Source of the DNA: Candidatus Zymogenus saltonus
Lineage (GTDB): Bacteria > Desulfobacterota > Zymogenia > Zymogenales > Zymogenaceae
Length of the DNA stretch: 33,978 nucleotides
NCBI GenBank assembly: GCA_016929395.1
Contig: JAFGIX010000076.1
Coordinates: 1 to 33,978, forward strand
Direction of reading: 5' to 3'
The translations under genes and the position numbers were made by a program. Positions 7,356 to 15,932 of the stretch are shown piece by piece. The notes beneath the pieces are model-generated. The model saw only the letters and a list, made by a program, of their open reading frames with translations, ran no database searches and was not told the DNA's origin. The first letter of the stretch is position 1. Every line of letters starts with the position of its first letter.

Positions 7356-7410
7356 CAATCAATCGGCAATCAATCGGCAATCAATCTGCAGTCAATCTGC
7401 AGTCAATCGG
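7356..7410. repeat. Five tandem 11-bp repeats
   Basis: Units CAATCAATCGG, CAATCAATCGG, CAATCAATCTG, CAGTCAATCTG and CAGTCAATCGG follow each other without gaps at 7356, 7367, 7378, 7389 and 7400. A partial sixth (CAGTCGGCGG) follows. An 11-bp period places the units on one face of DNA, so they could be protein binding sites or simple slippage. They lie between the Lol permease gene and the cyclic-nucleotide-domain gene. Confidence 0.85.
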
Positions 7411-7466
7411 CAGTCGGCGGATTAAAGTCAACCCTATATATATTTATTTGAAAGGGGGGGATTTAG

Positions 7467-8687
7467 TTGGCTAATGGCAAGAGTAAGCTGTCGGAGCTAA
7501 AGGATTCGGGCGCCAAGCACATTGCAAAGGGAAACTGGGACAAGGCCCTGGAGGCATACAGGGGAGCGCTCGACATTGCTCCGACCGACCTTCGGATCGG
7601 GCTCAAGGTGGGAGACTGCTATCGCAAACTGGGCGACACGAAGATGGCCATTAAATACTACGACAGGATCGCCCAGATATACACGAAAGAGGGTTTCGTA
7701 GTCAATGCGATCGCCGTAAACAAGCTCATTCTCAAACTGGATCATTCTTTTCCGGGGATAGAAGAGCGCCTGTCAAACCTATACGAGGAGAAGGTGAAGG
7801 GTGCGGAAGGGCCGATGCTGAAGAAGAAGGAGGGAGTCGGGGAAGAGGAGAAGTATCCCAGAACGGAGCTCTTTTCCGACCTGTCCCACGAGGAGTTTAT
7901 GATGGTGGTCGAAAAGATGGAAGCGATCAACGTATCCCCCAACACGGTGATAATAAGTGAGGGGGACGAGGGGGACTCTATCTTTGTTATCGCCTCGGGA
8001 GACGTAAAGGTCTTCAGGCTCGACGAGAGGGGCAGCGAGATATGGATATCCAACCTCTCCGAGGGCGAATTTTTCGGGGAGTTCGGCTTCTTTTCGGAGG
8101 CGCAGCGCTTGGCATCGGTCAAGTCGGTTACGGACGCGACCCTCTTGGAGCTTTCAAAAGACGATGTCGACGCAATTATCGAAAAGCACCAGGGAATAAA
8201 AGACATCCTCTTTGAGTTTTACAAGAGGAGGGTGCTCGACACCCTGATAGCGATTTCCCCGATATTTTCACCTCTCAACGTGGATGAGAGGAGAGACCTC
8301 GTTGCATCGTTCTCTCCGAGGAGCTTCAAGAAGGGGGAGGTCATCATCAGGGAGAAAGATGCAGGGGACAAGATGTACTTTGTCCGCACCGGGGAGGTTG
8401 AGGTTTCAACCGAAAAAGAGGGGAGCGCAATCTCCCTTGCAAAGCTGGGCCCCGGGGACTTCTTCGGGGAGGTCTCTGTGATAACGGAAAAACCGAGGAC
8501 GGCAAGCGTAACGGCCTTGACCGATGTGAATTTAGTGGAGGTCTCGAAAGACGATATACATGAGGAGATCAGGACACATCCTGAGATACTCGATATCTTG
8601 AACAAGTATATCTCGATGAGGGTGGAGGATACGATTGCCGCTATAATGCAGTACAAAAACAGGAAAACGGAAAGCGGACTGGTATAA
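7467..8687 (+). CDS. TPR protein with tandem cyclic-nucleotide-binding domains
   Basis: A 406-residue soluble protein. TTG start 7467, with a strong GGGGGG ribosome site 7 bases upstream. Residues 10-115 are TPR-like helices ([33 protein letters not shown]). Residues about 134-250 and 266-385 are two CAP_ED (cNMP-binding) folds. Each has the phosphate-cassette pattern: [16 protein letters not shown] with R214 and [16 protein letters not shown] with R344. No DNA-binding helix, kinase or phosphatase domain is seen, so it looks like a sensor or scaffold rather than a CRP-type regulator. It separates the Lol permease gene from lolD, with lolD starting 2 bases after its stop, which suggests co-expression with lipoprotein export. 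Ligand and partner are unknown. Confidence 0.85.
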   Translation: MANGKSKLSELKDSGAKHIAKGNWDKALEAYRGALDIAPTDLRIGLKVGDCYRKLGDTKMAIKYYDRIAQIYTKEGFVVNAIAVNKLILKLDHSFPGIEERLSNLYEEKVKGAEGPMLKKKEGVGEEEKYPRTELFSDLSHEEFMMVVEKMEAINVSPNTVIISEGDEGDSIFVIASGDVKVFRLDERGSEIWISNLSEGEFFGEFGFFSEAQRLASVKSVTDATLLELSKDDVDAIIEKHQGIKDILFEFYKRRVLDTLIAISPIFSPLNVDERRDLVASFSPRSFKKGEVIIREKDAGDKMYFVRTGEVEVSTEKEGSAISLAKLGPGDFFGEVSVITEKPRTASVTALTDVNLVEVSKDDIHEEIRTHPEILDILNKYISMRVEDTIAAIMQYKNRKTESGLV

Positions 8688-8689
8688 AT

Positions 8690-9364
8690 ATGGCACTTAT
8701 CGATGTACAATCCCTTTACAAGTCATTTTCCCGGGGGGATAAGGATGTAAACGTCCTTAAGGGTCTCGATCTCAAGGTGGAAAAGGGGGAGATTTTAAAT
8801 ATCCTCGGGGCTTCGGGGGCGGGTAAATCCACGCTTCTCCATATTTTGGGTACCCTGGACCATCCAACGGACGGAAGGGTCTTGTACAACGGGGAGGACA
8901 TTTTTCTTTTGAAAGAGAGAGATCTCGCCTCCTTTCGCAACAGGAGGATCGGATTTATCTTTCAATTTCACCACCTCTTGAGCGAGTTTACCGCGCTTGA
9001 GAACACGATGATGCCGGCGCTGGTCTCCGGGTGGCCCAGGGAGAAGGCGAGGACGAAAGCCGTCGAGGTACTGAAGAGACTGGGTTTGGGAGACAGGAAG
9101 GATCATAAACCGGGGGAGCTTTCTGGAGGGGAACAGCAGCGGGTGGCCGTCTCCCGGGCGATACTTCTTGATCCGGATGTCGTCTTGGCCGACGAGCCGA
9201 CGGGCAATCTGGATACTAAAACGGGGGACGAGGTTCACGATCTCCTCCTGGAGCTCAATAGAGAGCTTAAAATTACCATGATTGTTGTAACGCACAACCT
9301 GAAATTGGCAAAGAGGGAGGGGAGACGCCTCCTTTTAGTGGATGGGAGGATAGAAGAAACCTGA
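8690..9364 (+). CDS. lolD: Lipoprotein-releasing system ATP-binding protein LolD
   Basis: ATPase of the LolCDE transporter, on the cytoplasmic face. At 224 residues it is the usual length. Seen: Walker [10 protein letters not shown] (about 41-49), Q-loop FIFQFHHLL, signature [11 protein letters not shown], Walker [13 protein letters not shown] and the switch His in VVTHNLKLA. The FHHLL[14 protein letters not shown] stretch is typical of LolD rather than of MacB or FtsE. It starts 2 bases after the TPR/cNMP gene. A poly-T stretch directly after the stop (9365-9381) could aid termination before the separate bamA promoter. Confidence 0.92.
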   Translation: MALIDVQSLYKSFSRGDKDVNVLKGLDLKVEKGEILNILGASGAGKSTLLHILGTLDHPTDGRVLYNGEDIFLLKERDLASFRNRRIGFIFQFHHLLSEFTALENTMMPALVSGWPREKARTKAVEVLKRLGLGDRKDHKPGELSGGEQQRVAVSRAILLDPDVVLADEPTGNLDTKTGDEVHDLLLELNRELKITMIVVTHNLKLAKREGRRLLLVDGRIEET

Positions 9365-9384
9365 TTTTTTAGTTATTTTTTTAC

Positions 9385-9412
9385 TTTACATGGTTGTTTC
9401 ATCTGGTATAAT
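9385..9412 (+). promoter_or_regulatory. Strong sigma-70 promoter for bamA
   Basis: TTTACA (9385-9390), a 16-base spacer and a perfect TATAAT (9407-9412) preceded by TG (extended -10, TGGTATAAT). It lies about 50 bases before the bamA start. A ribosome site AGGAGG (9451-9456) precedes the ATG at 9462. Confidence 0.75.
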
Positions 9413-9461
9413 TACGTAGTTTTTTTAGTTTTTTAGATGGGTTTAATCCCAGGAGGCCGAT

Positions 9462-12119
9462 ATGGGTAGAAAATTCATTATTTTGATGATAATGGTGGCC
9501 CTCGTGACAGCGGTTTTAACTGGACCGGTTTTCGCCGCCGACAAGAAGGTCAAGGTTACGGTGCTGCCATTTTCGATATTTGCCGCAGAGGATTTATCGG
9601 ATTATGAGGCGGACATTCAGAATGTCCTGCTCTCCGCTTTGGCGTACCATGAAAAGATCGAACCTCTCGACAAGGAAAAGCTTTCGAGCATCATAGGCGA
9701 TAAGCCGCCCGATCAGATGGACGAGGCTTACGCCAGGATGGTCGGGAGCAAGATGGGGGCCGACTACGTCGTCCTTGGGAGCATGACCAAAGTTGGCGAG
9801 ACCATAAGCCTTGACGCCAAGCTGGTGCCTGTTCGGGGAAAGAAGGACGCCGAGCGGTTTTACGTCGAGACGTACGGACTTGCAACGGTCCTTGACAGGG
9901 TGGGCGACATAGCAAAGAAGATCAACGAGAAAATCTTCGCGGACGAAATAATCACCAAGGTTATAATCAGGGGGAATAAGAGACTTCCCGATGAAGATAT
10001 TATAGGGGTGATTCAGAGCAAGGAAGGAACCCTCCCTTACGATATTTTCCTGGCGGAGGACGTCAAGGCCATAACCGAGATGGGATATTTCAGCAACGTT
10101 GAGGTCAAGACCGAGCTTGTCGAGAAGGGAACGGAAGTCACCTTTACCGTGGAAGAGAGACCTCTTATAAGGGAGGTCAGGATAAACGGTACAAAGAAGA
10201 TAAAGGTTGAGGATGTCTTTGAGGTGGTCACCATTACGCCGCCCAAGGTCCTGAGCACGAGGGACCTTAAGAAGAGCATCGACGCCATAAAAGCCCTTTA
10301 TGAAGAAAAGCAGTTTCATGCCATAAAGGTGGAGCATAAGATTACCCCCCTTCAAGAGGATGAGATCCTCCTCGAGTTTAACATCGAGGAAGGGAAGAAG
10401 ATGATGATCAAAAAAATCATCTTCGTTGGCAACGATAAGATTTCAGACAGGAAGCTCGAAAAGGGTCTTGCGAACAAAGGGATGGGATTGATCTGGTGGT
10501 TCACCGACAGGGGAAAATACAAGAAGAAAGAGCTGGATAAAGACATTGACCGTGTGACGGCCGTCTACTTCGATAACGGCTATCTCGATGCGGTTGTGGA
10601 GCCCCCCGAAGTCGAGATGAAGGAGAAGAGGATATTTATCACCTATCGCATCAAGGAGGGGGAGAGGTACACCGTAGGCACTGTAGACATGTCGGGTGAT
10701 CTAATAAGGCCTAAAGAGGAGTTCAAAGAGAATCTTACGCTGGAATCCGGGGAAAATTTTTCAAGGCTCAACCTGATCGCCGATCTTAACTACCTGACAA
10801 AGATATATAACGACGACGGTTATGCCCTTGTGGATATCCAGCCCCAGACGGATCTGAAACGTGAAGAGCATATCGCCAACGTCAACTATATGATTGTCAA
10901 GGGAAAGAAGACTTACTTCGAGAAAATTAATATAAGCGGAAACATCAAAACCCTCGACAAGGTTATCCGTAGGGAGTTGAAATTCGCCGAGGGCGATCTC
11001 TTCAACGGCACGGATCTGACAAGAAGCAAGGAGAAGGTGGAAAACCTCGGCTATTTTGAAGAGGTGAAGTTCGCCACCGAAAAGGGAAGCGCGGATGATA
11101 AAGTCGTTGTCAAGATTGATGTCAAGGAAAGACCGACCGGATTGATCTCCGCCGGAATGGGTTACTCAAGTGTTGCGAAGGTTACGGGTCTTATCAGGGT
11201 GCAGGAGAGAAACCTCTTCGGCCGCGGCTATAAGGTCTCCGCAAGCGCGGAGTTCAGCAACGTCGATACAAACTACTATGTATCTCTCGCTGACCCCTAT
11301 TTTCTGGACACGAACCTGGCTATGGCCGTCAAGTTTTACAGCATAACCCGGGAGTACGACACCTATGATGCGGAAACACTGGGCATCGAGCTGGGAGCCG
11401 GACATCGGATAATAGATGAGGAGACCAAGCTTTTAGTAACCTACATCTTCAATAGAGTGACAATAGACAATATCGATGAAGGCGCCGCTGATGACGTATG
11501 GGATGCCGAAGGGGTGACGGTAACCAGCGGTATCGAAACACAGATAATCAGGGATACCAGGGACAATGTCTACGATCCGAGCAAGGGATCAGTAAACTCG
11601 TTGTCGGTATTCATTGCGGGAATAGGCGGTGACGAGAAGTACCTTAAAACTGTTCTCGAATCAAGCTGGTACTTCCCCGTTTACTGGAAGTTGGTATTTC
11701 ATCCAAGACTCATGGTCGGCTGGGCCGAGAACTTCAAGTCGGGTGATCTCCCGATCTACGCGCGTTTTTACGCCGGCGGTTTGAACACCATAAGGGGATT
11801 CAAACCCTACAGTGTCGGTCCGATAGATCCCGATACCGGCGAGTATCTCGGAGGAAATAAGGAAGTCATCGTGAACCTCGAGCTTCTCTTCCCGCTCTTC
11901 GAGGATATAAAGATGAAAGGGGTCTTGTTTTTCGACATGGGTAATGTTTGGGGCGATGATGAGAATATGGACTTAAGTGATTTGAGATACTCCTTCGGTG
12001 GTGGTATAAGGTGGTACTCACCCATGGGACCCATCAGGGTGGAGTGGGGATATAATCTCGATCCCAAACCTGATGAAAGCCATGCGGAGTGGAACTTCTC
12101 CATCGGAACGAGCTTTTAG
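9462..12119 (+). CDS. bamA: Outer membrane protein assembly factor BamA, with extra N-terminal domain
   Basis: Inserts beta-barrel proteins into the outer membrane. A signal peptide (residues 1-25, cleavage near VFA/ADKK) is followed by an extra periplasmic domain, about 28-158. Its VTVLPF, ADYVVLGSMTKVG and LDAKLVPV strands look like the TolB N-terminal/FlgO-type fold. Five POTRA domains follow (about 163-234, 235-312, 313-402, 403-484, 485-558), then the barrel (about 560-885). The barrel has the lid motif IRGF (NTIRGFKPYSVG) and ends in Phe (NFSIGTSF), the usual beta-signal. At 885 residues it is roughly 80-100 longer than the E. coli type, accounted for by the extra domain. It is expressed from its own promoter and followed by a terminator-like hairpin. 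No skp/ompH gene follows. Confidence 0.93.
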   Translation: MGRKFIILMIMVALVTAVLTGPVFAADKKVKVTVLPFSIFAAEDLSDYEADIQNVLLSALAYHEKIEPLDKEKLSSIIGDKPPDQMDEAYARMVGSKMGADYVVLGSMTKVGETISLDAKLVPVRGKKDAERFYVETYGLATVLDRVGDIAKKINEKIFADEIITKVIIRGNKRLPDEDIIGVIQSKEGTLPYDIFLAEDVKAITEMGYFSNVEVKTELVEKGTEVTFTVEERPLIREVRINGTKKIKVEDVFEVVTITPPKVLSTRDLKKSIDAIKALYEEKQFHAIKVEHKITPLQEDEILLEFNIEEGKKMMIKKIIFVGNDKISDRKLEKGLANKGMGLIWWFTDRGKYKKKELDKDIDRVTAVYFDNGYLDAVVEPPEVEMKEKRIFITYRIKEGERYTVGTVDMSGDLIRPKEEFKENLTLESGENFSRLNLIADLNYLTKIYNDDGYALVDIQPQTDLKREEHIANVNYMIVKGKKTYFEKINISGNIKTLDKVIRRELKFAEGDLFNGTDLTRSKEKVENLGYFEEVKFATEKGSADDKVVVKIDVKERPTGLISAGMGYSSVAKVTGLIRVQERNLFGRGYKVSASAEFSNVDTNYYVSLADPYFLDTNLAMAVKFYSITREYDTYDAETLGIELGAGHRIIDEETKLLVTYIFNRVTIDNIDEGAADDVWDAEGVTVTSGIETQIIRDTRDNVYDPSKGSVNSLSVFIAGIGGDEKYLKTVLESSWYFPVYWKLVFHPRLMVGWAENFKSGDLPIYARFYAGGLNTIRGFKPYSVGPIDPDTGEYLGGNKEVIVNLELLFPLFEDIKMKGVLFFDMGNVWGDDENMDLSDLRYSFGGGIRWYSPMGPIRVEWGYNLDPKPDESHAEWNFSIGTSF

Positions 12120-12146
12120 CTGATTTTCGAGGGAAATGATCATGAA

Positions 12147-12182
12147 AAAGGGGGAGGGAGGTATTTACTTCTCTCCCCCTTT
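12147..12182 (+). terminator. Terminator-like hairpin after bamA
   Basis: AAAGGGGGAG on the left pairs with CTCCCCCTTT on the right around a loop of about 16 bases containing a few more pairs. It starts 28 bases after the bamA stop. There is no long U tract, only TTTA, so efficiency is uncertain. Confidence 0.55.
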
Positions 12183-12286
12183 ACATTAAAACTGAGAGGG
12201 TGTTTTGAATCCATAGTGATTGTTTTATGACAGGATCTCCCCTCTCTTTAAAAGAATCTTTTTCACAGCCGGTGTTCCCTAATAAT

Positions 12287-12315
12287 TTGAAAAACCGAAT
12301 CTCGATCTGAATAAT
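12287..12315 (+). promoter_or_regulatory. Possible promoter for the lpxD-fabZ-lpxA operon
   Basis: TTGAAA (12287-12292) and AATAAT (12310-12315) are 17 bases apart, downstream of the bamA hairpin and about 145 bases before the lpxD start. It is an unremarkable but plausible sigma-70 match. Confidence 0.4.
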
Positions 12316-12460
12316 TATTGGATTTTGTTGTTGTGTGAAAACCGTGTGTCTAATTGGCCGAAGATAGAATTGAAATTTAGATGTTAGATGAGGGGCGAAC
12401 AGGTTTGCCTTTGAAAATCTTTATGATAATAGTAAGACAACATTTTTTTGCCTTGGAAAC

Positions 12461-13504
12461 GTGATTAAAAAGAGTTTGAAAGAGCTTGCGGACCACGTGG
12501 GGGGTGAAGTTTTTGGAGACGAGGATTTGATAGTCTCCGGCGTTAGCGGCATTGCCGAGGCGGGGGAGGGGGATATTACCTTCATCGCAAATCCGAAGTA
12601 TATGGAATACCTCGACAAGACCGAAGCCTCCGCCATAATAGTGTCTCCGGAAATCGAGTTCGACAAAAAGCCGCTCATCAAAGTCGATAATCCCTACCTC
12701 GCATTCGCCTCCGTGGTCACGTTGATGACGGAGGCGGCGAGGGACCTTTTCGGGATTTCCGAAGAGGCCCACGTCCACCCGGATGCGGAGATTCATCCCA
12801 AAACCGCCGTACATCCTTTGGCCTACATCGGGAAGGGGGCAAAGGTGGGGGAGGGGACCGTAATCTACCCGGGTGTATATATCGGAGCCGGGGCGGCGGT
12901 CGGGAACGACTCGACCCTCTACCCGAATGTCACTCTCATGGACAGGTGCGTGATCGGAGACAGGGTTATCATTCATTCCGGTACCGTAATAGGCTCGGAC
13001 GGCTTCGGCTTCGCCCACGGGGGGACCAAACGCGTAAAGTTTCCCCAGGTCGGGATAGTGAGAATAGACAACGACGTGGAGATCGGGTCAAACTGTTCCA
13101 TCGACAGGGCGTCCATGGGAGAGACCTGGATAAAGAGCAACGTGATAATGGATAACCTCATCCAGATAGGCCACAATGTGGTCGTCGATGAGGGCTCCAT
13201 TATCATCGCCCAGGTGGGTATATCGGGGAGCGCCAAGATCGGGAAGAACGTGATCCTGTCGGGACAGGCCGGCCTCGTCGGGCACATAAGCATAGGCGAC
13301 GGGGTGATCGTCACGGCGAAGACGGGTATTCCGAAGGATATCCCCGCCGGTCAGGTGGTGTCCGGCTATCCCGCCATGCCCCACAAGAAATGGCTCAAGG
13401 CAATGGGGGCGGTCTCCAAGCTTCCGGAGATGAGAAAAGAGCTCGAGAGGCTTAAAAAGGAGGTCGATGAGCTGAAGAAAGGGAAGAGAGATGCCGAGGG
13501 TTGA
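12461..13504 (+). CDS. lpxD: UDP-3-O-acyl-glucosamine N-acyltransferase LpxD
   Basis: Adds the N-linked (position 2) hydroxyacyl chain from acyl-ACP in lipid A synthesis, in the cytoplasm. 347 residues from GTG 12461; the start fits the family (MIKKSLKELADHVGGEV). The N-terminal uridine-binding domain (about 1-100) has ISGIAEAGEGDITFIANPKY-like features. A left-handed beta helix of hexapeptide repeats follows (about 105-310), with the catalytic-His segment IQIGHNVVV and the FGFAHGGTKRVKFPQVG loop. The C-terminus is a charged helix (about 320-347). The 3' end overlaps fabZ by 14 bases, implying coupling. Confidence 0.94.
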   Translation: MIKKSLKELADHVGGEVFGDEDLIVSGVSGIAEAGEGDITFIANPKYMEYLDKTEASAIIVSPEIEFDKKPLIKVDNPYLAFASVVTLMTEAARDLFGISEEAHVHPDAEIHPKTAVHPLAYIGKGAKVGEGTVIYPGVYIGAGAAVGNDSTLYPNVTLMDRCVIGDRVIIHSGTVIGSDGFGFAHGGTKRVKFPQVGIVRIDNDVEIGSNCSIDRASMGETWIKSNVIMDNLIQIGHNVVVDEGSIIIAQVGISGSAKIGKNVILSGQAGLVGHISIGDGVIVTAKTGIPKDIPAGQVVSGYPAMPHKKWLKAMGAVSKLPEMRKELERLKKEVDELKKGKRDAEG

Positions 13505-13937
13505 TGCAAACGGGATCGCTTCCCTCGTCTATCACAAGAGGCCCTATCTGTTCATCGATAGGGTCAAGGAGTACGCCGGCGGGGAGGGTGTCGAATGTGA
13601 GATGATCATAAGGGGCGACGAGTCTTACCTTTCGGGGCACTTCCCGGGCCGCCCCATACTCCCAGGGGTCTTCGAGGTGGAGGCGATGTTTCAGGCGGCC
13701 GAGGCGTTTATCGCCCTTGAGGTAGAGGGTAAAGGTAATATCTATCATCAGGGAGATGTTAAGCTTGCTAAAATTGTCTCGGCCAAGTTCCAAAGACCTA
13801 TTACACCCCCGGCGAGCTTGACGGTATCGGTTCGATTAAACAAGTTTGACGGGGAAGATATGAAGTTCAAGGGCTCGGTTTACCACGATGATGAGAAATG
13901 CGCGGAGTCTTCTTTTATTGTGAAGGTATTGTTGTAA
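13491..13937 (+). CDS. fabZ: 3-hydroxyacyl-ACP dehydratase FabZ
   Basis: Hot-dog fold dehydratase of fatty-acid elongation, which shares the 3-hydroxyacyl-ACP pool with LpxA and LpxD. 148 residues. The active site is visible: His in SGHFPGRPILPGV and Glu in FEVEAMFQAAEA. The N-terminal RPYLFIDRV segment is also typical. The start ATG lies inside the end of lpxD, a common arrangement in lpx clusters. The sequence around the Glu (FEVEAMFQ instead of the common LxIEAMAQ) is slightly divergent, but the catalytic pair is intact. Confidence 0.92.
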   Translation: MPRVDANGIASLVYHKRPYLFIDRVKEYAGGEGVECEMIIRGDESYLSGHFPGRPILPGVFEVEAMFQAAEAFIALEVEGKGNIYHQGDVKLAKIVSAKFQRPITPPASLTVSVRLNKFDGEDMKFKGSVYHDDEKCAESSFIVKVLL

Positions 13938-13953
13938 ATAGTGGATGGTAAAG

Positions 13954-14742
13954 ATGTCAAAAAAGATTCACGAGACGGCTGTTGTTTCAGAAGGTGCGGT
14001 TATAGGGGACGGAGTTGAGATAGGCCCCTATTCGATTATCGGGGAAGGCGTAACCCTCAAGGACGACGTGAGGGTCGGGCCCCATGCGGTGATAGACGGT
14101 GATACCGTAATCGGCGAGGGGTGCAGGATCTTCCAGTTCGCCTCCATAGGCTCCATGTCCCAAGATCTTAAGGATACGGGTGGCGAGGGGAAGCTTGTGG
14201 TCGGTTCCGGCAACACGTTTCGGGAGTTCGTCACCATAAACTGCGGGACTCCCGACGGCGGCGGCGTGACGACAATAGGCGACAACTGCTTCTTCATGGC
14301 CTACGCCCACGTGGCCCACGACTGCAAGATCGGCAGCTGCGTTGTGATGGCCAACGTGGCGACACTGGCCGGGCACGTCACCGTCGAGGACTTTGTGGGC
14401 CTGGGGGGGCTTGTGGCGGTTCACCAGTTTGTCAAGATCGGCCAGCACACCTTTGTCGGCGGGGGGAGCATGACCTCGATGGATATTGCGCCCTACATGA
14501 AGGTGTCCCATGGAAAGGGGGCCAGGGCGAAGATCATGGGGCCGAATGTCATCGGGCTTGAGAGGAGGGGCTTTACAAAGGAGTCGATCTCGGCCATAAA
14601 AGGGGCCTACAGGATAATCTGGCGGTCAAACAAGATTTTGAAGGAGGCCCTGAAAGAGACCGAGGGGGAGTTTGGAGAGGTCGCCGAGGTGAAACACTTG
14701 ATCGATTTTATCCACTCATCGAAGAGGGGACTCTTACGGTAG
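13954..14742 (+). CDS. lpxA: UDP-N-acetylglucosamine acyltransferase LpxA
   Basis: First enzyme of lipid A synthesis, adding a hydroxyacyl chain to position 3 of UDP-GlcNAc (or an analogue), as a cytoplasmic homotrimer. ATG 13954 gives MSKKIHETAVV and 262 residues, the usual length, with GGAT/GGTAAAG upstream. An in-frame ATG at 13945 would add three residues. Seen: hexapeptide-repeat helix, the catalytic His segment YAHVAHDCKIG, GHVTVEDFVGLGG, VHQFVKIGQH and the C-terminal helical part GFTKESISAIKGAYRIIW. A gap of about 200 bases without recognised motifs follows; relatives often carry lpxI there. Confidence 0.95.
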   Translation: MSKKIHETAVVSEGAVIGDGVEIGPYSIIGEGVTLKDDVRVGPHAVIDGDTVIGEGCRIFQFASIGSMSQDLKDTGGEGKLVVGSGNTFREFVTINCGTPDGGGVTTIGDNCFFMAYAHVAHDCKIGSCVVMANVATLAGHVTVEDFVGLGGLVAVHQFVKIGQHTFVGGGSMTSMDIAPYMKVSHGKGARAKIMGPNVIGLERRGFTKESISAIKGAYRIIWRSNKILKEALKETEGEFGEVAEVKHLIDFIHSSKRGLLR

Positions 14743-14939
14743 TTTTTTGAGTCGGTGCCGTTGTTTGAGGGCGGCCGCTGAATAAAGGGCGACGCCGCGA
14801 ATAGGGGGGTGTGTTGAGGGCGGTTTCGGTTCCGCATACAGCGGTGTTAATCGAATTGAATTGGGAAGTGGAGTTTTGGTTTTTGAGTGAGAGGCATTGG
14901 GTTCTTCTTATTTTAAAGTTATTTTGAGGGCTGGAGATT

Positions 14940-15932
14940 TTGGCAGAATGTAATAAAAAAGTCAGGGTCGGTGTTGTGGGGACGGGGTATCTCGGCACGT
15001 TTCATATCGAGAAGTACCTCTCCTTTGGCGACGTGGACCTGGTGGGGGTGTCGGATCTAAATCCGAGCGTGGCGAGGAAGATCGAAGAGAAGTTCGGTGT
15101 TTCCTGCCACGAAGATTATCGGGAGCTTATTGACAGGGTGGATGCGGTCAGCGTGGTAGTTCCCACAGTTCTCCACCACGACGTGGCGATGGACTTCTTG
15201 AACAGGGGAGTGGATGTCTTTGTGGAAAAGCCGATAACATCCGCCGTCAATGAGGCGGAGAGGTTGATCACCGCGGCGGACTCAAAGGGTCTTATCCTGC
15301 AGGTAGGCCATCTGGAGAGGTTCAACCCGGCGATCATCGCCCTCGAGGGCCACCTCAAGGAGCCGATGTTTATCGAATCCCACAGGCTCTCCCCCTTCCC
15401 TGAGAGGAGCACCGACGTCGATGTCATCCTGGACCTCATGATCCACGACATAGATATTATCTTGAGCATGGTAAAATCGGAGATCGCCGCCATAGACGCG
15501 GTGGGCGTTCCTATAATTACATCCCACGTGGATATAGTAAACGCCCGGCTCAACTTCGAGAACGGGTGCGTGGCCAACGTCACGGCAAGCCGCGTAAGTG
15601 TCGATAAGATGAGAAAGATCCGCATATTTCAGTCGGACGCCTACATATCTATAGACTACGCGGCCCAGAAGATTACGGTTTATAAGAGGATCAACGACGC
15701 CAAAAACGGCCTTTCTATCGTAAAGGAGGATATAGACATCTCCCCCAGCGATTATCTGGGCGATGAGATAAGATCGTTCATAAATTCGGTAAAGACGAGG
15801 AGTCAGCCCTCGGTTACGGGCGTTGACGGGAAGAGGGCCCTCGAAGTCGCCATGATGATAAAGGAGAAGCTTCAAGCGTCTCTTAAAAAGCTCAGGGAGA
15901 TGGGGATCATAACGGATGACGTCACCGCCTGA
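14940..15932 (+). CDS. Gfo/Idh/MocA-family oxidoreductase, GnnA-like by context
   Basis: A 330-residue NAD(P)-dependent oxidoreductase. The Rossmann motif VGVVGTGYLGTFHIEKY is at the N-terminus, VDVFVEKPITS carries the conserved EKP Lys, and the second domain has GHLERFNPAI and the LMIHDIDI segment with His/Asp. The start is TTG 14940, with GGAG 3 bases upstream and no better start nearby. Between lpxA and lpxB, the family is known either as GnnA (oxidises UDP-GlcNAc at C3 so that GnnB can aminate it, giving amide-linked lipid A chains) or as an uncharacterised conserved member of deltaproteobacterial lpx clusters. GnnB is not in this window, so the GnnA role is only a possibility. Overlaps lpxB by 17 bases. 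Confidence 0.83.
   Translation: MAECNKKVRVGVVGTGYLGTFHIEKYLSFGDVDLVGVSDLNPSVARKIEEKFGVSCHEDYRELIDRVDAVSVVVPTVLHHDVAMDFLNRGVDVFVEKPITSAVNEAERLITAADSKGLILQVGHLERFNPAIIALEGHLKEPMFIESHRLSPFPERSTDVDVILDLMIHDIDIILSMVKSEIAAIDAVGVPIITSHVDIVNARLNFENGCVANVTASRVSVDKMRKIRIFQSDAYISIDYAAQKITVYKRINDAKNGLSIVKEDIDISPSDYLGDEIRSFINSVKTRSQPSVTGVDGKRALEVAMMIKEKLQASLKKLREMGIITDDVTA

Larger units (their letters stand above)
12120..12460. other. Intergenic region, about 340 bp, between bamA and lpxD
   Basis: No coding frame is seen in the place where skp/ompH often lies. The region holds a G/C-rich hairpin after bamA and a possible promoter for the lpx genes. The rest is AT-rich without recognised motifs. Confidence 0.6.

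Noticed and set aside
7356-7410. CRISPR-like array
   Set aside because: Units are 11 bp with no spacers, so this is a plain tandem repeat.
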